In this document: positions 7,124-15,555 of the stretch, one piece after another
How the letters are laid out: each line of letters starts with the position of its first letter
Position numbering within the stretch: position 1 is the stretch's first letter
NCBI GenBank assembly: GCA_043767025.1
Contig: JAYUHK010000195.1
Span: 1-21,505 of the forward strand
Direction of reading: 5' to 3'
DNA: 21,505 bases
From: JAYUHK01 sp043767025
GTDB lineage: Bacteria > Bacteroidota > Bacteroidia > Chitinophagales > Saprospiraceae
Notes under the pieces: generated by a model
Database searches by the model: none
The model's input: the letters and a program-made list of their open reading frames with translations, nothing else
What the model was told of the DNA's origin: nothing
Program-made: the position numbers and the translations under genes

Positions 7124-9256
7124 TCAACTCATCAGCGCGTAAGTAGCCCAAGCACCGAAATATGCCAAAAATCCCATAAAAAAGAACTGAATAACCGCCC
7201 ATTTCCAAGTTTTAGTTTCTTTTTTGACGACTGCCAATGTACTCATGCACTGCATTGCGAATACATAAAAGATTAACAGTGACATGGCAGTTGCGGGCGT
7301 ATATATTTTTTTACCCGTCGTCAAATCAACTTCTTTTTCCATTTGTTGGCTGATAAATATCGGATTTTCGGTGTCACTTCCCACACTATAAATGGTTGCC
7401 ATAGTGCCTACAAATACCTCGCGGGCAGCAAACGACGTTAGCAAAGCAATACCTATTTTCCAGTCAAACCCAAGCGGGCGCAATACAGGTTCTATTAGTT
7501 TTCCAATCTGTCCGCAGACTGAATATTCAAGTCTATAGGAGGCTATCAAATTATCCTTTTCTTTTTCTGTAAGTTGTTGATTGTCATTGATTTGCACGAT
7601 TTTTTCTTCAGCTATTCTTTCAGCATTTGGCAAACTAAAGTTTGATAATGCCCAAAGTAAAACCGAAATAACGATGATAACTTTACCTGCGCCAACCACA
7701 AAAGACTCCACTTTTTGAAGCATATTTTGTAAAATATTCTTCAGAGATGGCATACGATAAGGCGGTAATTCTATCATCAAAGAGGACTTTTCATCTGATT
7801 TTAAGATTTTTTTAAATATCCAACCAGCCGCCAAAGCTGAAAAAATACTCAACAAATATAAGCCCATAAACACAACTCCCTGCGCATTAAAAAATGAAAA
7901 ATATTGTGTTTTTGGGACAACAAACGAAACCAACAAAGCATAAACTGGTATCCGTGCCGAGCAGCTTATCAAAGGTGTGACCAACGTTGTGATGAGCCTT
8001 TCTTTGGGATTAGAAATCGTCCGCGCAGCCATAATAGCGGGTATTGCACAGGCTCCGCCTGCTACCAAAGACACAATACTTCGCCCGTTCATACCAAATT
8101 TTTGCATTATTCCATCGAACATAAACACTGCGCGCGCCATATATCCAACGTCTTCGAGCATAGAAATCAAGAAAAAAAGCACTGCAATTTGAGGAACAAA
8201 AACAATTATTCCACTAATTCCCGCAATTATTCCGTCACAAAATAGGTCGGTTATCCAATTTTTAGGCAAATTTTTGTGCAATTCGCTTTGCACCCAACCA
8301 AAAATAGTCTCTATCATTTCCATCGGAAATTTCGCAAAGGCAAAAACCGATTGAAAAATTAGCATCAGTATCAACATAAAAATGACTGGACCGACGTATT
8401 TATTGGTCAATATTTTATCAATATTTTCTGATTTTCGGTGCAAATTATCAAATTCCTCGTGCTGCACAGCAGACTTTACGATGGGCAAAAGTCTGTCAAA
8501 ACGTTGCATGATTTCGTGGACTTGTTCTTTCAAGTCCACAAATTCATAATTGTCACACAAATCGGAAATTTCGATTTTTTTGTAGGGCGTAATTGAATTG
8601 AGCCACGCAAAATGGTGCGCAATCAAAACCGCTCGAAAAGGATTTTGCTCCCCAAGATTTTCTCGAAGTCCTAAAATAATTTTTTGTGCAGGCACAGAAA
8701 GTGCATAAAAAAGACCGATGTTATTAGAAGTTATTTTATTTTTTTGCTCAACGAGGGATTGTATAGGCTCGACCAAAGATTCAATATTTTTCTCGTTTTT
8801 GGCACTTAAAGCAATAATTTTTACCTCCAATCGCTCCGAAAGAGCTTTAATATCTACTTTTATGCCTTTTTCTTCTGCAATATCTAACATATTAAGTACC
8901 AAAAAAATAGGCAAGTCGAGGTCTTTAATTTGGGAAAAAAGAAGAAGGTGACGCTCTAATTGAGTGATATCGGCGATGTAAATGATCGCATCTGGAAAAT
9001 TTTCGTTGGCAGGATCGCAAAGTACTTGGACTAATATTTTTTCATCTCTCGAAGTCGGATACAGACTGTAAGTTCCCGGAAAGTCAATAAGTTCTATGTC
9101 AGGAAGTTGCGAAAAAATTATTTTTCCAGATTTTTTTTCAACAGTCACTCCCGGAAAGTTGGCTACCTTTTGTTTCAAGCCAGTCAATCGATTGAAAAGC
9201 GTGGATTTCCCGCTATTTGGATTGCCAACTAATGCGATTTTAAATGAAGATTGCAA
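7124..9256 (-). CDS. feoB: Ferrous iron transporter FeoB
   Basis: FeoB is the GTP-binding inner-membrane Fe(II) permease. The 710-residue protein has an N-terminal G domain with G1 GNPNSGKS (11-18), G3 DFPG (58-61), G4 NMLD (122-125) and a G5-like LSAKN (150-154). A helical region and then many membrane helices follow. Both Gate regions are visible: one around residues 400-440 with the conserved Cys in TPLISCSARIPVY, the other near AARE. The start is a TTG at 9256; there is no ATG between it and the upstream in-frame stop, and the G1 loop begins at residue 11 as in other FeoBs. The 91-bp gap to feoA holds the near-palindrome AATACGTATT (9261-9270) just upstream of the start. It forms an iron-uptake operon with feoA. 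Confidence 0.95.
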   Translation of the reverse strand: MQSSFKIALVGNPNSGKSTLFNRLTGLKQKVANFPGVTVEKKSGKIIFSQLPDIELIDFPGTYSLYPTSRDEKILVQVLCDPANENFPDAIIYIADITQLERHLLLFSQIKDLDLPIFLVLNMLDIAEEKGIKVDIKALSERLEVKIIALSAKNEKNIESLVEPIQSLVEQKNKITSNNIGLFYALSVPAQKIILGLRENLGEQNPFRAVLIAHHFAWLNSITPYKKIEISDLCDNYEFVDLKEQVHEIMQRFDRLLPIVKSAVQHEEFDNLHRKSENIDKILTNKYVGPVIFMLILMLIFQSVFAFAKFPMEMIETIFGWVQSELHKNLPKNWITDLFCDGIIAGISGIIVFVPQIAVLFFLISMLEDVGYMARAVFMFDGIMQKFGMNGRSIVSLVAGGACAIPAIMAARTISNPKERLITTLVTPLISCSARIPVYALLVSFVVPKTQYFSFFNAQGVVFMGLYLLSIFSALAAGWIFKKILKSDEKSSLMIELPPYRMPSLKNILQNMLQKVESFVVGAGKVIIVISVLLWALSNFSLPNAERIAEEKIVQINDNQQLTEKEKDNLIASYRLEYSVCGQIGKLIEPVLRPLGFDWKIGIALLTSFAAREVFVGTMATIYSVGSDTENPIFISQQMEKEVDLTTGKKIYTPATAMSLLIFYVFAMQCMSTLAVVKKETKTWKWAVIQFFFMGFLAYFGAWATYALMS

Positions 9257-9347
9257 AATAAATACGTATTTTTTTATTTTATAAATTATTGAACATCAAT
9301 GATTTATGTTATTTTTCTGACGGTGCATATAGAAGAATAAATTCTGA

Positions 9348-9569
9348 TTATTGACTTAAATGTATGAGTCTGATGGTATCAATTTCTTGCACGCTCAATG
9401 CAATGAAGCAACTTTTTTCAACCTTGATATAAAATCCGCCTCCAAAAGGTGCTTTTCTGATTACAAAGATTTTATAACCCGGGAGTAAGCCCATTGTCAT
9501 TAATTTCCCCCCAATTTGGTCGTCACTAAAACCGTCAATTTTATATTTTTCCCCTTCGATTATGTTCAT
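9348..9569 (-). CDS. feoA: Ferrous iron transport protein FeoA
   Basis: This small SH3-like cytosolic protein (73 residues) is needed for FeoB-mediated Fe(II) uptake. The pattern GGKLMTMGLLPGYKIFVIRKAPFGG is the FeoA core (given here only as landmarks: MGLLPG at 27-32, APFGGG near 40-45), and a C-terminal strand contains the usual isoleucines. The ATG at 9569 gives the full domain with no extension. It is first in the feoA-feoB transcript, with a good -7 box (TATCTTTG) 26 bp upstream of the start. Confidence 0.92.
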   Translation of the reverse strand: MNIIEGEKYKIDGFSDDQIGGKLMTMGLLPGYKIFVIRKAPFGGGFYIKVEKSCFIALSVQEIDTIRLIHLSQ

Positions 9570-9594
9570 ATTATTTAGACTAAATATTAATAGC

Positions 9595-9602
9595 CAAAGA
9601 TA
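9595..9602 (-). promoter_or_regulatory. -7 box of the feoA promoter
   Basis: On the minus strand this reads TATCTTTG, an exact match to the Bacteroidota -7 consensus TAnnTTTG. It ends 25 bp before the feoA ATG, which predicts a leader of about 20 nt. A canonical TTTG at -33 is not visible at the expected 17-23 bp. I saw no Fur-type inverted repeat nearby. Confidence 0.45.
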
Positions 9603-9656
9603 GCAGTTTGTTTTAATATTCGATAAGTTTTGATCAATTTTGCGAAAATAAATCTT

Positions 9657-9664
9657 TAACTTTG
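9657..9664 (+). promoter_or_regulatory. -7 box for the DUF4296 lipoprotein gene
   Basis: TAACTTTG matches the Bacteroidota -7 consensus TAnnTTTG and ends 34 bp before the ATG at 9699. TTTG words lie 14 and 24 bp upstream (9639 and 9629), neither at ideal spacing; the farther one is close to the accepted range. It is divergent from the feoA promoter. Confidence 0.4.
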
Positions 9665-9698
9665 ATTTGTTCTTTATTATTTATAAATTCTAATATAA

Positions 9699-10052
9699 AT
9701 GAATTATTTTTTTAAAAAAAATCTTAATTTTTTCTTAATTTTCTTATTTTTTTCTGCTTGCCAAATCAAGCAAAAAAATGAAATACCGTACCTAAAAGAC
9801 GACAAAATGATAGACGTATTAATAGATATTCAACTTGCTGAAGCAACAGTTAGCAACTCTGTGAATCAAGTAAAGGATAGTTTGCTGCCGATTTATTATA
9901 GCTATATTTTTAAAAAATATGATATTTCTGACACTGTTTATCGCTATAATTTGACAAAACTAACGTCTAATCCCAAACGAATGAATTATATTTTTGAAAA
10001 AGTAACCGAAAAATTGAATAAAAAAGAAGCCGAAAGCCGCACAAATAATTAA
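9699..10052 (+). CDS. DUF4296-family lipoprotein
   Basis: This small lipoprotein has 117 residues. A strongly hydrophobic N-terminal segment ends in a lipobox, FFSAC, with the lipidated cysteine at residue 21, so export and anchoring to a membrane are expected. The mature part contains LIDIQLAEATV, the hallmark of the DUF4296 family common in Bacteroidota, plus a helical C-terminus with many Lys/Asn. The molecular function of the family is not established. The gene lies 82 bp upstream of the response regulator on the same strand and may be part of that transcript, though the gap could hold a separate promoter. Confidence 0.85.
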   Translation: MNYFFKKNLNFFLIFLFFSACQIKQKNEIPYLKDDKMIDVLIDIQLAEATVSNSVNQVKDSLLPIYYSYIFKKYDISDTVYRYNLTKLTSNPKRMNYIFEKVTEKLNKKEAESRTNN

Positions 10053-10134
10053 TGTAGATTTAACTTGGCTTTTGTTTTTTTAAACTTATTTTCATCTAAT
10101 TTTACCAATTATTTATACTTCAAACTCTTGATAT

Positions 10135-10827
10135 ATGGACAACAAAGAAATTAAAATTTTGGTTGTTGATGACGAGCCAGACATCATTGAATTTCTGAAA
10201 TACAATCTTGAAAAGGAAAATTATCAGGTTTTTACGGCTCAAAATGGACGTGAGGCAATCAAAATGGCTGAAAAAGAATATCCAAATTTAATAGTTTTGG
10301 ACTTAATGATGCCAGAAATGGACGGCGTAGAAGTATGCCGAAATTTGAGGCAAAACCCCGATTTCGACGCTACTATTATTGCATTTCTGACCGCTCGGGT
10401 GGAGGATTATTCGCAAATTGCCGCGTTAGATGTAGGCGGCGACGATTATATTACGAAGCCTATCCGACCGCGTGTTTTTTTGAGCCGAATCAACGCTTTG
10501 CTCCGAAGATTAGAAAAAAATGAGTCACAAACTGAAAAAAGCTCCATAATTAGCTTTGATAATTTGGTAATAAATAAAGAAAATGTGACAGTGCAAGTTG
10601 ATAACGAAATCGTAAATTTAGCCAAAAAAGAGTTTGAATTGTTGTTACTTTTAGTGTCAAAACCCGGAAAAGTTTTTACTCGGGAAGAAATTTTCAACAA
10701 AATTTGGGGTGCCGACGTTATCGTAGGTAACAGGACGATTGACGTTCATATCCGTAAGTTGCGCGAAAAAATAGGCGAAGATATGGTAAAAACCGTCAAA
10801 GGAATCGGCTATAAATTTGATTTTTAA
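10135..10827 (+). CDS. PhoB/OmpR-type response regulator
   Basis: This 230-residue DNA-binding response regulator has two parts. The receiver domain (about 1-120) carries the acidic pair Asp12/Asp13, phosphoacceptor Asp56 in VLDLMMPEMDG, Thr86 and Lys108 in ITKP. The winged-helix domain (about 135-230) ends with VGNRTIDVHIRKLREKIG and VKGIGYKF, the recognition helix and wing of the OmpR/PhoB family. The histidine kinase begins 18 bp downstream, so the two form a two-component pair. Family similarity alone suggests a PhoB-like role, but neither the signal nor the regulon can be told from the sequence. Confidence 0.94.
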   Translation: MDNKEIKILVVDDEPDIIEFLKYNLEKENYQVFTAQNGREAIKMAEKEYPNLIVLDLMMPEMDGVEVCRNLRQNPDFDATIIAFLTARVEDYSQIAALDVGGDDYITKPIRPRVFLSRINALLRRLEKNESQTEKSSIISFDNLVINKENVTVQVDNEIVNLAKKEFELLLLLVSKPGKVFTREEIFNKIWGADVIVGNRTIDVHIRKLREKIGEDMVKTVKGIGYKFDF

Positions 10828-10845
10828 CCCTTTTATTTTCATCAT

Positions 10846-11925
10846 TTGAACTCTTTTTTAGCCAATCGCACCCCGAATAAAAAAAATCCTACTCCCCGAG
10901 AAATCGCTTTTTTTTCTTCGCTGCTCATCGCAAGTTTTGTGATGCTTACCTCAATTTTTGCGTTTGCAATGGGCTGGTTGGTGGTCAATAAATTTTTGAT
11001 TTTGTTACATTTTGTGACAATTTTTGTTTTTTCCTTTTTTATTACCACCAGTTATCTCAAAAAATATATTTACCGCAAAATAAAATTAATCTACAAGAGT
11101 ATCCACACTTCTAAATTGTCGAATGACAAAAGTAAAGACATAGATACGAGTAAAGATATTTTGGGCGAAGTGGAAAAAGAAGTTTCGACTTGGTTTGAGG
11201 CGCACTCCAAAAATAGTTATAAGCTCGAAGAACTCGAAAATTACCGCAGAAATTTTTTGGGCAATATCTCTCACGAACTGAAAACTCCTGTTTTTAACGC
11301 GCAGGGCTTTATTCACACCCTTCTCGACGGCGGTTGGGAGGACGAAAATATACGACTTCCTTACCTCCAGCGCGCCGCGAAAAATATTGACCGCCTGCAA
11401 ACAATCATCGAAGACCTCGAAGTTATCGCCCGCTTGGAGTCTGGTGCGACACCTTTAGAAATTCAAAATTTTGACATCAAACAGCTTGCAGAAGAGGTCA
11501 TCGAAGACCTTGAAATAACTGCCAAACAAAAAAATATCGTCCTCCAACTCAAAGACCGTACTGCTCGAAAGTACAAAGTCAATGCCGACCGCGAGTCTAT
11601 TCGGCAAGTTTTTACGAATTTGATGGTCAATTCTATTAAATACGGTAAAGAAAACGGTGTCACAAAAATTGGTTTTTATGACATGGAAAATGTTCTTTTG
11701 ATAGAAGTCGCCGACAACGGAATTGGTATTTTGCCCAAACATCTCCCCCATCTTTACGACCGATTTTATAGGGTGGACAAGAGCCGCAGCCGAATCGAAG
11801 GAGGTAGCGGATTGGGACTTTCTATCGTAAAACACATCATCGAAGCACACAAACAAACCGTCAATATCCGCAGCACGCCCGGCATCGGCTCGACGTTTGG
11901 CTTCACGCTCGAAAAAACAGCTTGA
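10846..11925 (+). CDS. Sensor histidine kinase (partner of the regulator)
   Basis: This 359-residue membrane histidine kinase has two close hydrophobic helices (about 21-45 and 50-69) joined by only a few residues, so it has no periplasmic sensor domain. A linker with no clear HAMP domain follows, then the HisKA helix with phospho-acceptor His143 in NISHELKTP. The ATPase domain has the N box (Asn262 in NLMVNSIKYG), DNGIGI (290-295) and GGSGLGLSIV. The start is the TTG at 10846. The response-regulator stop is in the same frame 18 bp upstream, no ATG lies between, and the next internal Met falls inside the first helix. PhoR-like kinases of this build are common in Bacteroidota. The sensed signal is probably in the membrane or cytoplasm (inference). 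Confidence 0.92.
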   Translation: MNSFLANRTPNKKNPTPREIAFFSSLLIASFVMLTSIFAFAMGWLVVNKFLILLHFVTIFVFSFFITTSYLKKYIYRKIKLIYKSIHTSKLSNDKSKDIDTSKDILGEVEKEVSTWFEAHSKNSYKLEELENYRRNFLGNISHELKTPVFNAQGFIHTLLDGGWEDENIRLPYLQRAAKNIDRLQTIIEDLEVIARLESGATPLEIQNFDIKQLAEEVIEDLEITAKQKNIVLQLKDRTARKYKVNADRESIRQVFTNLMVNSIKYGKENGVTKIGFYDMENVLLIEVADNGIGILPKHLPHLYDRFYRVDKSRSRIEGGSGLGLSIVKHIIEAHKQTVNIRSTPGIGSTFGFTLEKTA

Positions 11926-11991
11926 TATTTCTTTTTTTTCTGAATTGAAAGTCGTAAATTTACAAAAAATTACTTTTCAAATACAAGTAAA

Positions 11992-13551
11992 ATGTTGAAA
12001 GAGATAGAAATTGCTCTGTCACCGAATGAAGCAATAAATCATAATATTGTAAGAAACAAAGCGATTCGGGCTTGCCAACTTGATGAGTCGGACGAGGACA
12101 TAGAAGTCAAAATACTTCGCCGTTCAGTAGATGCTCGGAGTAAATTTCCACTGATTCGGCTCAAAATAATAGTCGCTTTTGAGGAAAAAATAAATTCTGA
12201 AAGTGCTATTCTCGAAAACTTTAATGACGTTTCGGAGGCTAAAAACGTTCTCATCATAGGTGCTGGACCTGCTGGATATTTTGCCGCTTTGGAGTTAATC
12301 GAACTCGGTTTGAAACCGATTGTGTTGGACAGAGGCAAAGATGTACGCGCCAGAAGGCGCGATTTGAAAGCGATTATGCAGTACGACACCGTGAATCCGC
12401 ACTCCAATTATTGCTTCGGAGAAGGCGGCGCAGGAACGTACTCGGACGGAAAACTATACACTCGTTCCCACAAAAGAGGTAGTATCGAAAAAGCCCTTCG
12501 ACTCTTCGTTGAGCATGGAGCTACCCCCGATATTTTGATAGATGCACACCCTCACATCGGCTCTAATAAACTTCCAAATGTCGTTTCCAACATCAGAGAA
12601 AGCATCTTGAAATACGGTGGAGAAGTACATTTTGATAGTTTTGTGACAGATATTTTATTCAAAAATAATAAAATAGTCGGTGTCACATTATCGAATGAAA
12701 AAGAATTTTTTTCGGACGCTGTCATTTTGGCTACTGGACACTCTGCACGAGATATTTACGAACTTTTGAAAAGAAAAAAAATTGCTATTGAGTCCAAACC
12801 CTTCGCGCTCGGCGTGCGCATCGAGCATCAGCAGGCGTTGGTAGATGAAGTTCAATATCGGCAATCGCCACGCGACGAAAACCTTCCAGCATCAAGCTAC
12901 AGCTTGGTTTGTCAGGTCGAAAATCGAGGAGTTTTTTCCTTTTGTATGTGTCCGGGTGGCTTGGTAGTCCCCGCAGCCACAGAGCAGGGCGAGATGGTCG
13001 TGAACGGTATGAGTATGTCGCGTCGCGACTCTCTATTTGCCAATTCAGGGACGGTGGTTGCCGTCGAAACCGAAGATTTATCAAAAAATAACTACTCTGG
13101 CGAGTTTGCGGGACTTGATTTTCAGAGGCAAGTGGAGCAAAAAATGTTTGCCGCAGGCGACGGAAGTTTGAAAGCACCCGCTCAAAGGTTGACGGATTTT
13201 GTGGAGGGAAAAATGTCACAAAACTTACCAAATTCGTCATATATACCCGGACTTTACGAAGCTCCACTTCATCAGTTGCTGCCCAACTTTATTTATCGCA
13301 AACTGCGGGCAGGCGTGCAGCAGTTTGGGAAGCTGATGAAGGGCTATTATACGGGCGAAAGCAATGTAATCGGTGTAGAAAGTCGGACGAGTTCGCCGAT
13401 AAAAATTCCCCGCGATAAGGATACTTTGATGCACCCCGACATTGACGGATTTTTTCCTTGCGGCGAGGGCGCGGGATTTGCAGGCGGAATTATTTCGGCG
13501 GCGATGGATGGTCAAAACGTGGCGAAAGCAGTCAAAAAATACTATAATTGA
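11992..13551 (+). CDS. FAD-dependent dehydrogenase (COG2509-like)
   Basis: This 519-residue flavoprotein has an N-terminal ~80-residue domain of mixed alpha/beta character, then a Rossmann FAD-binding segment, VLIIGAGPAG (86-95), ending in VLDRG. The CFGEGGAGTYSDGKLYTR region and the C-terminal GFFPCGEGAGFAGGIISAAMDG (a second FAD contact) match the uncharacterised FAD-dependent dehydrogenase group COG2509. Family members are soluble; the substrate is unknown. It starts at an ATG, 66 bp after the histidine kinase stop, and ends 519 bp before dnaA. Length is normal and I see no frameshift. Confidence 0.88.
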   Translation: MLKEIEIALSPNEAINHNIVRNKAIRACQLDESDEDIEVKILRRSVDARSKFPLIRLKIIVAFEEKINSESAILENFNDVSEAKNVLIIGAGPAGYFAALELIELGLKPIVLDRGKDVRARRRDLKAIMQYDTVNPHSNYCFGEGGAGTYSDGKLYTRSHKRGSIEKALRLFVEHGATPDILIDAHPHIGSNKLPNVVSNIRESILKYGGEVHFDSFVTDILFKNNKIVGVTLSNEKEFFSDAVILATGHSARDIYELLKRKKIAIESKPFALGVRIEHQQALVDEVQYRQSPRDENLPASSYSLVCQVENRGVFSFCMCPGGLVVPAATEQGEMVVNGMSMSRRDSLFANSGTVVAVETEDLSKNNYSGEFAGLDFQRQVEQKMFAAGDGSLKAPAQRLTDFVEGKMSQNLPNSSYIPGLYEAPLHQLLPNFIYRKLRAGVQQFGKLMKGYYTGESNVIGVESRTSSPIKIPRDKDTLMHPDIDGFFPCGEGAGFAGGIISAAMDGQNVAKAVKKYYN

Positions 13552-13804
13552 GCCTCAAAAAAATTATTTTCAACTCCTAATTTTGTGTAAATCAACACAA
13601 TACATTCCAATTTTTCTCCAATCGTTGGCAAAATAATGTCACTTTCATATCGTTTTTTTTATTATTTATTTTCAGCAAAAAATAAAAAAAATTTATTGCG
13701 TAAAGCGTTGAAAAACAAATAGTTAAAAAATTAATATAAACTTAATCATGTAGTAATCACTATTTTATATAAATATAAATTATTAAATATTAAAAATAAA
13801 TATT

Positions 13805-13812
13805 TATATTTG
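13805..13812 (+). promoter_or_regulatory. Possible -7 box for dnaA (distal)
   Basis: TATATTTG matches TAnnTTTG, 258 bp upstream of the dnaA ATG. No -33 TTTG is visible at the right distance. The long leader this implies would be unusual; AT-richness makes chance matches likely. Confidence 0.25.
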
Positions 13813-13828
13813 CACTCATTGGAATTTG

Positions 13829-13836
13829 TATGTTTG
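13829..13836 (+). promoter_or_regulatory. Possible -7 box for dnaA
   Basis: TATGTTTG matches TAnnTTTG. A TTTG lies 16 bp upstream (13809-13812), just short of the usual 17-23 bp spacing. It would give a leader of about 225 nt, which could carry regulation of dnaA translation. Confidence 0.35.
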
Positions 13837-14070
13837 ATAAATAAACGCCAACTTTGTAAAGAGAAAACAAATCATCGGCGCAGTACAAGCACACAAACAC
13901 AATTTATTAATTACTACTCTGTCACACCTCTGAATTTATTTTTCGGAAGTGTGTAGTTTCGTGTTTTTATATGTAATTTTTTAGGGAAAACAAAAAACTT
14001 ACAGAAAATTTTCAGTCACCCAAGCCAATTCGTGGCACTACGATATTGCTTGAAACCTTAAAAAAAACGT

Positions 14071-15525
14071 ATGTTGGTAAATGACCACAATACGGTATGG
14101 GACTCGTGTCTGCATACTATCCGCCAAAATGTGAACAGCCAAAGTTTCAAAACTTGGTTTGAACCGATACGTCCAGTCAGATTGGACGACGGTGCTTTGA
14201 CGATTCAAGTGCCGAATAAATTTTTCTATGAGTGGTTAGAAGAGCACTATGTGGGACTTTTGAAAACTACCGTCCGCAAAGAGTTGGGCGATAAAGGTAG
14301 ATTGGAGTACCAAATCCTGATGGGCAAAACCTCCGTCCAAAACGACCGTTTCAAGGTGCCTGTTTCGGTTCGCCAGCCGGTTATGGCAGGCGGCGGCGGC
14401 GGCACTTCCTCGCAAGATTTTCCGCGTGTCACGGATTCTACGCAAATCAAAAATCCATTTGTGATTCCGGGTATCCAAAAATTAAGAATTGATCCTCAAC
14501 TGAATACACATTATACGTTTGAAAATTTTATTGAAGGCGACTGCAATCGCTTGGCGCGCTCGGCTGGAATGGCGGTGGCGAAAAAGCCCGGCGGCACGGC
14601 TTTCAATCCGCTTTTTGTCTTCGGAAACGTAGGTTTGGGCAAGACGCATCTTCTCAATGCCATCGGCAACGAGGTGGCTGCTCGCTCCGAAAAAAATATA
14701 TTGTACGTTTCGACCGAAAAATTTACGAACCAAATTATTCAGTCTATCAAAAGCAATGCGGTCAATGATTTTGTCAATTTTTACCAAATGATTGACGTGC
14801 TGATAATGGACGATATTCAGTTTTTGTCGAATAAAACAAAGACGCAAGAGATATTTTTCCATATTTTCAACCAGCTTCACCAGAGCGGCAAGCAGATTGT
14901 GCTTTCCTCCGACCGCGCTCCCAAAGACCTCGAGGGAATGGAAGAGCGTCTAATTTCTCGTTTCAAGTGGGGACTTTCTGCGGACTTACAGCTGCCCGAC
15001 TTGGAAACGCGTATGGCTATTTTTGAATCAAAAATGGCGCAAGAGGAAGTTTCTGTACCCCACGATGTAGTAGAATTTATTTGCTACAACATAAAAAATA
15101 ACATTCGCGAACTGGAAGGCGTGCTGATTTCGCTCATCGCCCAGTCATCGCTCAATCGCCGTGAGATTGATATTAATTTAGCCAAAGAAGTCATCAAACA
15201 CTTTGTCAATGAACTCAATAAAGAAATAACAGTCGAATTTATCCAGTCACTTGTGAGTGAAAAATTTGATATTTCTATTGACAAACTGCAAGGAAAAACC
15301 AGAAAACGCGCAGTCGTTATCGCAAGACAACTTTCTATGTATTTAGCCAAACATTTGACCAATAAATCCCTCAAAGCCATCGGAAGTCACTTTGGAGGAC
15401 GCGACCACTCGACCGTCATTTACTCCTGCAAATCAGTAAAAGACATGATGGATACAGACTTGATTTTTAAAGAAACGGTAGAAGAATTGGAGAAAAAACT
15501 CAAGATGAGCCTCAACCAAAAGTAG
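14071..15525 (+). CDS. dnaA: Chromosomal replication initiator DnaA
   Basis: DnaA binds and opens the replication origin. The protein has 484 residues. Domain I is at the start (about 1-85), followed by a short glycine-rich linker (AGGGGGTSS near 111-119). The AAA+ core has Walker A GNVGLGKTH and Walker B VLIMDDIQFL. The C-terminal DNA-binding domain includes the DnaA signature GGRDHSTVIYSC, whose residues contact the DnaA box. It starts at an ATG and its length is normal. It follows a 519-bp AT-rich gap and converges on the lipoprotein gene, whose stop lies 30 bp away; I see no obvious terminator between them. There is no dnaN next to it. Confidence 0.98.
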   Translation: MLVNDHNTVWDSCLHTIRQNVNSQSFKTWFEPIRPVRLDDGALTIQVPNKFFYEWLEEHYVGLLKTTVRKELGDKGRLEYQILMGKTSVQNDRFKVPVSVRQPVMAGGGGGTSSQDFPRVTDSTQIKNPFVIPGIQKLRIDPQLNTHYTFENFIEGDCNRLARSAGMAVAKKPGGTAFNPLFVFGNVGLGKTHLLNAIGNEVAARSEKNILYVSTEKFTNQIIQSIKSNAVNDFVNFYQMIDVLIMDDIQFLSNKTKTQEIFFHIFNQLHQSGKQIVLSSDRAPKDLEGMEERLISRFKWGLSADLQLPDLETRMAIFESKMAQEEVSVPHDVVEFICYNIKNNIRELEGVLISLIAQSSLNRREIDINLAKEVIKHFVNELNKEITVEFIQSLVSEKFDISIDKLQGKTRKRAVVIARQLSMYLAKHLTNKSLKAIGSHFGGRDHSTVIYSCKSVKDMMDTDLIFKETVEELEKKLKMSLNQK

Positions 15526-15555
15526 TTTTGAAAGCCACTTGGAGAGAAAATAAAT

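Larger units (their letters stand above)
13552..14070. other. AT-rich intergenic region upstream of dnaA
   Basis: This 519-bp gap has no convincing gene. A six-pair stem-loop at 13583-13600 (TTGTGT/ACACAA) follows the FAD gene and may be a weak terminator. From about 13640 to 13815 the DNA is almost pure A/T with short inverted and repeated runs of AATATT/AAATATTT type. Two -7-like boxes follow, and a weak imperfect hairpin (13923-13953) lies in the likely dnaA leader. No consensus DnaA box (TTATCCACA) was found on either strand here. The AT-rich block next to dnaA could be a replication-unwinding element, but the evidence for oriC is weak. Confidence 0.4.

Noticed and set aside
9261..9270. 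AATACGTATT as a Fur box
   Set aside because: It does not fit the Fur consensus arrangement of GATAAT repeats and lies between feoA and feoB, not at the promoter.
11455..11856. 133-residue open frame on the minus strand
   Set aside because: It is antisense to the ATPase domain of the histidine kinase, whose motifs are all in place.
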